DNA from: Gonium pectorale
Lineage: Eukaryota; Chlorophyta; Chlorophyceae; Chlamydomonadales; Volvocaceae
Length of the DNA: 15,233 nt
Direction of reading: 5' to 3'
Assembly: GCA_001584585.1 (NCBI GenBank)
Contig: LSYV01000058.1
Span: forward strand, 636,699 to 651,931
The translations under genes were made by a program, and so were the position numbers. The notes under the pieces were generated by a model. It was given only the letters and a program-made list of their open reading frames with translations, was not told the DNA's origin and ran no database searches. This document shows positions 8,476-15,233 of the stretch, piece after piece (position 1 is the first letter of the stretch; each line of letters starts with the position of its first letter).

Positions 8476-9697
8476 ACCGGGCACTGGCCCCGCACTGGCT
8501 TCGGGCGCGCCCCAAGCCCCACGCCTCCCTACATCCGCACTGCTCTCGCCCACTGGGCAAGCCGCCGGGCGACGCAATAAGCCACCAACCCGTACTGCAG
8601 GCGACGCCGACTTTGCGCGACGGGACCTCTCTCACGCGGCCCGCCACTGCCTCCACCAGTCAAGTGCTGCACACGCCTCTCCGGCAGGGCGCGCTGCCTC
8701 CGCGCGCTGGCCGCGGCCCCAGCAACAATCTCAGCTGCGACCTTCCCGGCGCCCGCACACGGATCCAAACCCGGAACCGCCCCGCGGCGCCCGCGACAGC
8801 CTCGATGGAACGGTCGCCCTCCCTCTCCTCGAGCCCGGATCCGCGTTCCGGCTGGCAGCGCCTCTGCGTGCGCCGACAGAGCCCGGAGCGCCACACTCCC
8901 AAAACCCAAACTCCCTCACGGCCGGCCAGCTCCAGCCGGCGCCCGGCGCAGCCAGCCGGGCGTTGCCCAAACCGGGCCCCGGGTCCGTCGGTAACGCCAG
9001 AAACATGACCAACAGTTTGCCACAAACCTCCTTTAAACGCCATGGCAGCCTCAGCCCGTGGGAGACCTTTTAGGGCGCCAGAAAATCAGTCCGGGACCGA
9101 CGTCCGCCCACACCAGGGCGGCTCTTGGCAAGGGCACCCGGGCCAGGCACGACACTCCCGGCTCCGGGGGACGGCCCAGAAGTACGAGCGCCAACCCCTA
9201 ATCGCTGAAGCAGGACATTAAAGCAAAGCCAGGATAGCCGTTAACGTAAGCAAGTCAATATGCGAGGCAGGCATCCTGCGACCGTGCCGCTAGTGGCCCC
9301 AAAACGCCCTATGCTGCCCAGTGCCGCATGTGGGCTTCCCCCCACGCGACAGCCCATAACGGCGAGCCAGCGCGGTAGTACAAGTCCTTGTGTTGCGCGT
9401 TACGTTTACGAACAAAGGATAAGCGTCCAAGGGGCCAGGTGGCCGGATTACTTGGACCAAGGTTACGGGTTCCGCACACTTTGTGTGCGGTGTACAGACC
9501 GGACACGATGCCGGGAGAGGAGTGTGCCCTCCCGCGAGGCCGGCGCCGCCAGTCCCCTGGCCGCACCAGGGCTGCGGCAGCGGCTGGCCCAACCCAAATC
9601 GACCGAGCCGACCAACCCGGCATTACGTGAAAACGGTACCTCCCTATAATAGACATGGTGTATTAGTATACAGGCGCACCGGGCTCGCCGAGCGGGT

Positions 9698-9721
9698 CTG
9701 TCTATCTGTCTGTCTGTCTGG
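9698..9721 (+). repeat. GTCT/TCTG microsatellite
   Basis: A run of TCTG units with one TATC variant. It is simple sequence downstream of the CRAL-TRIO gene. Confidence 0.8.
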
Positions 9722-9805
9722 TGCGGCACTCGTCAGGCAGGGGGCCGGGGCCGGCGCCCCCCCCCCTGCACATCAAGACTCAAAAGAGCGCGTGCGCTCC
9801 GACAA

Positions 9806-9833
9806 TGTGGTGAAAAGGAAAAACGCATACGGC
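9806..9833 (+). repeat. Dispersed ~50-bp element, copy E (5' half only)
   Basis: TGTGGTGAAAAGGAAAAACG followed by CATACGGC matches the 5' half of copy D. The GAGCGTAAGCGCGAAAG half is not preserved. Confidence 0.5.
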
Positions 9834-10170
9834 TATGTGGGTGCGCCGCGTGTGCGCTGACGTAAGCTATGGCCAACCGGGACACGCCCACGCCATGCAC
9901 AGCGCAGCGCAGCACAGCGTAGCACAGCGGACGCAGGTGAGTGGCACGACCCACCGCAGCGCCCCTCGCGCAGTCCCACTCTGGGGTGCCCGCCACCTGT
10001 ACCTGCATCTGTATTTCCGGCCGGCCCTCCCGCCCCCCTGCCTCGCGCTGCTCGCCCGCCGCCGGGCTCTGGCGATGAGCCGGGCCGGGATCTGGAGCGG
10101 GAGAGCGGGAGAGGAGGGGGCCCGCCCGCCCCGCCCGCTGGCGCTGCGCGCCCGCCACCGCTGTGCTTGC

Positions 10171-13100
10171 TCACGGCCGCGCCAGCAGGCTCTTGTACGT
10201 GAGGCAGGCCATAGCCGCCATCAGCACCGCGGGCAGCACCCGCAGCAACCACAGCCGCAGCTCCAGCAGCTGCTGGGCCGCCGCCACCACCGGCCCCATG
10301 CGCCGCAGCCCCGGCCCGCCGCCCGCCAGCGGCGGCGCCGGCGCCGGCTGCAGCGCCGCCATCGCCGCCACCCACAGCGATGTGAGTGCCAGTAGGAGCC
10401 GCCCGCCAGCCCCGCTGGCGTCAGCGGCCGGCAGGCCGCCGCCGCCGGCGCCATAGGCACCGCTGCCCAGACTGTCGGCTTCTGCGGCTGCGTCGTCGGC
10501 GTCAGGGTCCGCGTCGGCTGGGAGAACGCCGCCGCCGCCCCGGGACGCCTGCGAGGACCGGCCCCATCCTCGCGGGTTCTGCTGTTCCTGTTGCTGCTGC
10601 ATCTGCTGAATGGCGGCCTCCTGCGCCGCCAGCGCGGTGGCGATGCAGTCGGGCAGGTCCTCCGCCTTGCACAGCTGCGGACGAGGGGTGGGGCCGGCGG
10701 TGAGGGTCATGGGGTTGGAGGGAGTTCGAAGTAGGGTGGGTGGGAGTGGCCTGTATCCACTACGTGGGCAAGCTGTGCGATGACGGGCCGCGCGGGCCGT
10801 GGCGTCATTGGGTGGACAGGCGGTCTCAGTAGAGGGGCGGGGGCGGGGCGGGGGAGACGGGCTACCACAGAACCTTGTCGAGGAGAGGAGCGTCGGAAGG
10901 GAAGGCCCCCAAAGTGCCTACGCTGGAGACGAGTAATGCCTCCCCAATGCCCACGTGCGTGTGTGGCGGCGGCTGCGCGTCCCATGGCAGAACGCCCCCC
11001 CCCGCACCCGACCCGCCTCGGCCCGTCCCCGTCCCCGCCTCGGCCCGTCCCCGTCCCCGTCCCCGTCCCCGTCCCCCCGTCCCCGTCCCCGTCCCCGTCC
11101 CCGTCCCCGTCCCCGTCCCCGTCCCCGTCCCCGTCCCCGTCCCCGTCCCCGTCCCCGTCCCCCGTCCCCCGTCCTCGTCCCCTCCCGTACCAGGCCCCGC
11201 CCCCACGCACCCCCCCTCCACCCCATCCCACCTTGACCTTCTGCCGTGTCTCCTGCGACAGCAGGTTGAGTATGGCGCCCAGCCCCATGCGCAGCCCGCG
11301 GGGCATGTCAACCAGGTACATGGCCTGGACCGGGGGGATGAGGGGGTGTGTGGGGTTGGAAGGCATTCTCAGCAGAAACGCCCTGGCGGGGGGGCGGAAG
11401 GGTTCATGGACAATCTGAATACTGGTGCCGTCTAGCATGGAGAGGGGCTGGGGATGGGGTACAGAGGTTGGAGCGCGCTTCAGCAGGGGAGCACATGGCG
11501 CATGCTGTCCCGCCTGTGCGGCGACCGATGGGTGTGAGTGGGTTGGAGGGCATTCTCAGTAGACGGATGGGGGCTTTAAGAAACAAGTTTCAATAGGAGA
11601 AGACTGAACGCCAGCTGTGTCGCCCCGTCCGGCGGCCAAGCCACTCTTGCCTTCAGTTCGCCGGCTCCCGGAGGGTGTCGGGAAGGGGGCGGGAAGGGGG
11701 TCTGACAAGCAGGGTTGGTGTTGGGAAGGGCTGGACGGTGGAGGCGGGGAGGTTCACCCAGTCCGTGGCCAAGCTGAGCGATGACCGAGGGGGGAGGGGC
11801 GTGGAGAGCGAGGGCCGGCGGCGGGATGGCGAGGGAGGGGGCCGGGAAGCCCGCCCTTCCCCGCCCTTCCCCGCCCTTCGCCGCCCTTCCCGGCCCTTGC
11901 CGCCTGCCCGCCTGCCCAGCACGCATTGCTCTCCCCTCCCTTCCCGTCCCTGAGCACCCACGCAAACGTGGTCCTCTCCCCCCGCCCCACCCGGTTCCCT
12001 TCCTCAGTAATCCCCTGACTCCCCCCCCCGGCCCCGCTCCGCCCCCCCTTACACGCAGGCAGGTGCAGGCAGCCCGGCCCCTGCTACCCCCCCCCCCCAG
12101 CACTCCATCCTCCAAGCCCAAGCCAAGCTTCGCCCAGCCGTCAGGCCGCCCCCACCCAAAGCGGCAACCAAACTTCACACGGGAATCGACCCGCTCTATC
12201 ACCCCGCACAGGCCCAAACCACAGCCCCGCTACCCGCCCCCCGCAATTGTCCCCCCCCCGCCCGCCCCCTCTCCCCCCCGCGCATGGCACGCTTCCCACA
12301 CCCCACATCCCCCGCCCCCACCACCCCTCTCACCCTCAGGCGGCCGGGGTAATGCCGCTGCACCAGGCGCGTGAACTCCCGGAAGCAGGGGAACAGCCGC
12401 AGCGCCTGTCGTACATTGGATCCGGTTCCAACGATGACCACCCGGATCCGATCGTCCACCCGCCCGAGCTCCGCCGTGCCGCCGCCGCCCCCGCCGCCGC
12501 CGGACCCCCGCCGGCAGCCGCCACGGCCGCCGGCCCTCCCCGCCGCCGCCGTCGCACCCGCCGCCACCGACGGTGACGGCACCACGAACCGCGCGCCGCC
12601 GCCGCCGCCTCCTCCGTCGCCGCCGCTGCCGTCGTCACTCTCCCCGTCGGCGGACGCCGCCTCCGCCAGCTCCGCCGGCGGGCGGCACATGAGCACGCGC
12701 GTGCCGTACTCCAGCGCCGAGACCACGGCCCGGCCCACGTCCCGCCCCTGGCCCGCCACGCAGCGGCCCACCGCCCGCGCCAGGTGCAGGTGCAGCCACA
12801 GCGTGCCGTCGGGGTCGGGCCCCACCCACCAGGCCACGTCGCGGAGCTCCTGCGCGGCAGCGGTTACGGTTACGGTTACGGTTGCGGTTGCGGTTGCGTG
12901 CTGTGGTCTACAGTGCGGCTACGGGTGCGCCAGGAGCCGTCGCGGGAAGCAGCAGGTGGGTTGGCACACATTGTGGCAGCCTTGTGTGGCGTTTGCCTTT
13001 TCAACACATTGTGGCAGCAGTACTGCAGCAGGCATACCTCCCTGCGCTCGGTAGCCTCCGCCCTCCACTACACTACTGCACTCCCTGGGCCCCCGCCCCC

Positions 13101-15233
13101 CGTCCCCTCGTCCCCCGCCCCCCACCCCCCTACCTGCAGCTCCCCCTCGCCCAGGAAAGGGTACTCGGCCCGCCACGCCAGGCTGCCCGTCACCTTTGCC
13201 GCCGTGGCCGCCACCGCCCGCATGGCCTCGGCCGGCTTGCCAGCCTGCGGTCAATGGATTTGCGGCGCCCAAGCCGGGGGGTGTGGGGTGGGGGTTGGGG
13301 GTGGAGAGGAGGGGCGCCGTGGAGGCGTGGGGCGCCAGCGGCGGCACGCGGGGAGGGGGGCGTACGCGCAGGCGGGTGCCGCGGCGGATACGGCGTCTGG
13401 CGACGGGAAAAGGCACTGTACTGTCGTACCAGAGGTTCGGCCGAGGGGGAGCGGCCCCCGTTATCCGTTGCGTTGGTCCCCACAAATGTGAGCACGAAAC
13501 CCGTACAGTGGTGGCCCCAACCAGCAGCCGTCGCCCACAGCCTCCCGGATGCCCCACCCCCCGACCGCCTTTAGACCGCCTCCAGACCGCCCTCCCCCCG
13601 CCGCCGGGTCTTTGCCCCGAATCCGCCGCGGCCCACGCCATGCCCCTCTGCCGTACGTCCCGCACGTCCGTACGTCCGTACCGCGAGCATTCCTCCGTAC
13701 AGCAGGTATCTCGTGAGCTCCAGCCCGTCCGGGTCGAAGCCGGGCGGCAACGAGCGGAGGCCCTGGGCGGCCAGCACCTGAGGAGCCGGGCGGGGGGGGG
13801 GTGTTGACACGGGGGATGGGGTGGAGTGGTGTGGTGTGGGGTAGTGGGTTTGGAAGGCATTCTCAGTAGAGAAGCCTAGGGTCGCATGTCTCTCCCGAGG
13901 TCAACAACTGGGGGCTGAGAAACTGAGAGCTGAGAGTTGAGCGCTGGTGCCATCCCTCCATGTGGGTCCTGCGCATGCATGGACCACGAGGCCGGTGGTC
14001 TGAACGGGCTGAGAAGCCCGGACCGGCTATCCCCCAGTCTAGACCGACCCCCAACCATGTGGGGTGGGGCGGGGCGGGGGTGGGGGAGGGTAACGAAGAG
14101 GATGGTGACGAGCCCCGGGGGGGAAGGCGGGACGCTGGGGATGGGACGGGGTGGGGGTGACGAGGTTCCAAGGTGCCTACACTCGAGGGGCGAGGGGGGC
14201 GCATGCCTCCCGGGTCGGCCCCAAAAGCATAAAAGAGGGCAAGGGCTTGCAGCACCGGCCAGTGGGAGGGGAGGCCGACGTGCAAGACGGGCATGGCGCC
14301 GGGCGGCAGGTGGCGAGGGACAAGCGAGGGACGGGCGGCAGGTGGCGAGGGACAAGCGAGGGACGGGCGGCAGGACGCCATCCCCACCCGCGCTCCACAG
14401 CGCACCCAGTACCTGCGCGGCTGCTAATAACGTGGCTGCCCTAGCTGTCATTACGGTATCACAGGGCGCCGCCACGACCGCCACGCACGGCGCCTGCGAG
14501 CACGCTGTCCTGACATACACGGGACGCACGCACGGCGGCGCGCGCGTCCCGCTACAGGCGTCGTACCACGACGGCGGAGCGGGCAGGGCTGCGACACGAG
14601 TGCGTGAATTAGGATGCCCACCAGCGCATGACTGTGTCATGTATGCGCAACGGCATGCTCGAAAAACAGAACTATAAGCGACAAAACAGTTCCATAAACG
14701 ACAAGACAAGCAGCGCATGTGTGTGCGTGTGTGTGGGGTGTGTTGAAACGAAACGGCGCATACGACTAGCGTAAGCACGAAAGTGACGGTGTCGTTGTAG
14801 GACCCAGCTCCAGAGGTAGCCGAAGGGGTGATGTCCCTGCATGTTAGTTCGGCGGCGACCACCACCGTAGCCCCCGACGTGTATGCGTGTGTGTGTTGAA
14901 AAGGAAAACGCATACGACGAGCGTAAGCGCGAAAGTGATGGCGTCGGCGTGTATGTGTGTGTTGCCTAACATCTCCGGGCCGACGCTGGCCTGGGGCCTG
15001 GGGTGTGTGTGTATGTGAGGGCGCGCAAAGGCGTGTACAACCCTCGCCCAGCCGAACCGCAGGTTGGCGGCCCCCGCCCCCGCCCCCCTCTGCCCGAGCG
15101 CACTCACGTTCCGGAGGCACCCCACCCACGCGCCGTACTCGGGAGCCACCTCGGGGATCTGGACCAGGCCCCACTGCGCCCGCGGCACCGCCCGCGGCAG
15201 CGGCGGCGGCTCGTGCCGAAACGTCGGCAGCGC
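10171..15233 (-). CDS. CRAL-TRIO/SEC14-domain protein with C-terminal membrane segments (5' end outside window)
   Basis: Six exons (15233-15108, 13777-13682, 13244-13134, 12849-12334, 11324-11232, 10674-10171) joined by GT-AG introns give 481 residues. SEC14-type domains bind and exchange phosphoinositides or other lipids at membranes. The CRAL-TRIO N-lobe helices are at about residues 43-111 ([19 protein letters not shown], then [11 protein letters not shown]). The lipid-binding lobe starts with [19 protein letters not shown] and EYGTRVL (112-165) and resumes with [50 protein letters not shown] and [11 protein letters not shown] (245-325). A Gly-rich insert of about 68 residues (169-236) interrupts the lobe. 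After a Gln-rich helix and an acidic linker come two hydrophobic segments (about 407-423 and 455-475), with the stop six residues later. This suggests anchoring by the C-terminus. All visible introns are phase 0. The ligand cannot be told from sequence, and the family member is not identified. Confidence 0.85.
10763..10786. repeat. Second intron-shared segment, partner at 11763-11787
   Basis: CGTGGGCAAGCTGTGCGATG in intron 5 resembles CGTGGCCAAGCTGAGCGATG in intron 4, about 21 of 25 positions across the fuller match. It shows that the introns of the CRAL-TRIO gene share more than one sequence block. Confidence 0.55.
10810..10833 (-). repeat. Intronic 24-bp motif, copy 4 (intron 5, diverged)
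   Basis: Gene sense TCTACTGAGACCGCCTGTCC followed by ACCC. The first ten bases match the other copies, with changes after that. Confidence 0.5.
11029..11180. repeat. CCCCGT hexamer microsatellite
   Basis: The run is interrupted at the left. From about 11079 to 11165 it is an uninterrupted GTCCCC repeat of roughly 14 units. It lies in intron 5 of the CRAL-TRIO gene, where the transcript reads (GGGGAC)n. It produces spurious open frames rich in Gly-Thr, Gly-Asp or Arg-Gly dipeptides on one strand and Pro-Val, Pro-Ser or Pro-Arg on the other. Confidence 0.9.
11352..11376 (-). repeat. Intronic 24-bp motif, copy 1 (intron 4, near acceptor)
   Basis: In gene sense it contains GCTGAGAATGCCTTCCAACC and ends about 27 nt before the acceptor at 11325. 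Related copies are at 11540-11563, 13846-13870 and, more diverged, 10810-10833. All have the same orientation in introns of this one gene. Confidence 0.7.
11540..11563 (-). repeat. Intronic 24-bp motif, copy 2 (intron 4)
   Basis: Gene sense TCTACTGAGAATGCCCTCCA followed by ACCC. It differs from copy 3 at only a couple of positions. Confidence 0.7.
11851..11900. repeat. 10-bp tandem repeat CCGCCCTTCC
   Basis: About five units in register, with the last ones diverging, in intron 4 of the CRAL-TRIO gene. It is a simple minisatellite. Confidence 0.75.
12861..12896. repeat. Hexamer repeat (CGGTTA)3(CGGTTG)3 next to a splice acceptor
   Basis: Six hexamers with a clean switch of the last base after the third. 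The block ends 11 nt upstream (gene sense) of the acceptor at 12850 in intron 3 of the CRAL-TRIO gene, where a branch point or pyrimidine tract would normally sit. It is not a known telomere repeat of green algae. Confidence 0.8.
12987..13007 (-). repeat. Dispersed ~50-bp element, copy F (5' part, inverted)
   Basis: The minus strand reads GTGTTGAAAAGGCAAACGC, matching the start of copy D. It lies in intron 3 of the CRAL-TRIO gene and is bracketed by two copies of ACACATTGTGGCAGC (about 12966-12980 and 13004-13018). Confidence 0.45.
13846..13870 (-). repeat. Intronic 24-bp motif, copy 3 (intron 1, near acceptor)
   Basis: Gene sense TCTACTGAGAATGCCTTCCA followed by AACCC, 68 nt upstream of the acceptor at 13778. 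Confidence 0.7.
14301..14374. repeat. 32-bp tandem repeat, 2.3 copies
   Basis: Two identical units (14301-14332 and 14333-14364), each starting GGGCGGCAGGTGGCGAGGGA, plus a partial third (14365-14374). It lies in intron 1 of the CRAL-TRIO gene. Confidence 0.85.
14740..14795 (+). repeat. Dispersed ~50-bp element, copy C
   Basis: GTGTTGAAACGAAACGGCGC, ATACGACTAGCGTAAGCACG and AAAGTGACGGTGTCG follow one another, preceded by a GT microsatellite. It lies in intron 1 of the CRAL-TRIO gene, antisense to it, and is nearly full length. Confidence 0.7.
14893..14948 (+). repeat. Dispersed ~50-bp element, copy D
   Basis: GTGTTGAAAAGGAAAACGCA, TACGACGAGCGTAAGCGCGA and AAGTGATGGCGTCG follow one another. 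It starts 153 bp after copy C, in the same intron and orientation, and is likewise preceded by a GT run. Confidence 0.7.

Larger units (their letters stand above)
6478..10170. other. Spacer between GS-like and CRAL-TRIO genes, no gene recognised
   Basis: This holds the 5' flank of the GS-like gene on the right of 6477 and the 3' UTR of the CRAL-TRIO gene on the left of 10171. No frame shows convincing similarity or splice-linked exons. I see no clear TATA element or initiator upstream of 6477. A good minus-strand donor (GAGGTGAGA, about 6588-6583) could mark a 5' UTR intron, unproven. No minus-strand TGTAA lies close to the CRAL-TRIO stop; the nearest is 7740-7736, about 2.4 kb away, so that gene probably uses a variant signal. 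Orphan plus-strand TGTAA copies occur at 6831, 6846, 7591 and 8096. The CACGTG array, two copies of the dispersed element and a GTCT microsatellite also lie here. Confidence 0.45.
13778..15107 (-). other. Intron 1 of the CRAL-TRIO gene (1330 nt), repeat-rich
   Basis: Donor AAC|GTGAGT at 15107 and acceptor CTCAG at 13778. It contains dispersed-element copies C and D, a 32-bp tandem repeat (14301-14374) and one copy of the intronic 24-bp motif (13846-13870). No additional exon is required by the protein model, and the open frames across it are repeat-driven. Confidence 0.7.

Noticed and set aside
8394..9008. 204-residue plus-strand frame and overlapping minus-strand frames
   Set aside because: Pro/Ser/Arg-rich composition typical of GC-rich noncoding DNA, starting inside the dispersed repeat. 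No conserved motif.
10707..11438. Long open frames on both strands across the CCCCGT tract
   Set aside because: They are dipeptide repeats dictated by the hexamer, lie inside intron 5, and have no domain-like sequence.
11576..12217. 213-residue minus-strand frame inside intron 4
   Set aside because: The CRAL-TRIO lobe joins directly across this intron (HYPGRLR to AMYLVD), so no exon is needed. Content is Gly/Arg low complexity.
12861..12896. Possible interstitial telomere repeat
   Set aside because: The hexamers CGGTTA/CGGTTG do not match TTTAGGG or TTTTAGGG telomere types of green algae, and the block sits at a splice acceptor.

Overview
The window looks like nuclear DNA from a GC-rich chlorophyte, most likely a volvocine/chlamydomonadalean alga. 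Exons are small, separated by GT-AG introns full of C-tracts and simple repeats. Proteins carry Gly/Ala/Ser/Gln homopolymers, and TGTAA, the usual green-algal poly(A) signal, lies downstream of two of the three genes. No bacterial operon structure, tRNA, rRNA or CRISPR array is visible.

Three spliced genes can be reconstructed. (1) Plus strand, 110-651: the last two exons of a gene that enters from the left, encoding the C-terminal end of a membrane-type protein (family tentative), followed by a G-rich 3' UTR. (2) Minus strand, 6477-4472: a complete four-exon gene for a 564-residue glutamine synthetase type II-like protein. The fold-defining segments are easy to align, but most metal, ammonium and ATP/glutamate residues of the active site are replaced. 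It also carries a basic Ser/Gly insert and a long acidic Ser-rich tail, so it appears to be a GS pseudoenzyme. (3) Minus strand, 15233-10171: six exons (5' end outside the window) of a CRAL-TRIO/SEC14-domain protein with a Gly-rich insert inside the lipid-binding domain and two C-terminal hydrophobic segments. All five visible introns are phase 0.

The long spacers (1.4-3.3 kb and 6.5-10.2 kb) hold no gene I can support. They do contain structured repeats: a 15-bp tandem array that places five CACGTG (G-box/E-box) sites at exact 15-bp steps (7772-7860), and a dispersed ~50-bp element seen six times across the window. A 39-bp pair at 2482/2641 and a set of hairpins near 3030-3084 are also present. 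The introns of gene 3 share their own short repeat family near their 3' ends and contain a long GGGGAC hexamer tract on the sense strand.

Genes 1 and 2 converge. Genes 2 and 3 lie head-to-tail on the minus strand about 3.7 kb apart. Nothing in the sequence links the three functionally. The most notable item is the GS-like pseudoenzyme.
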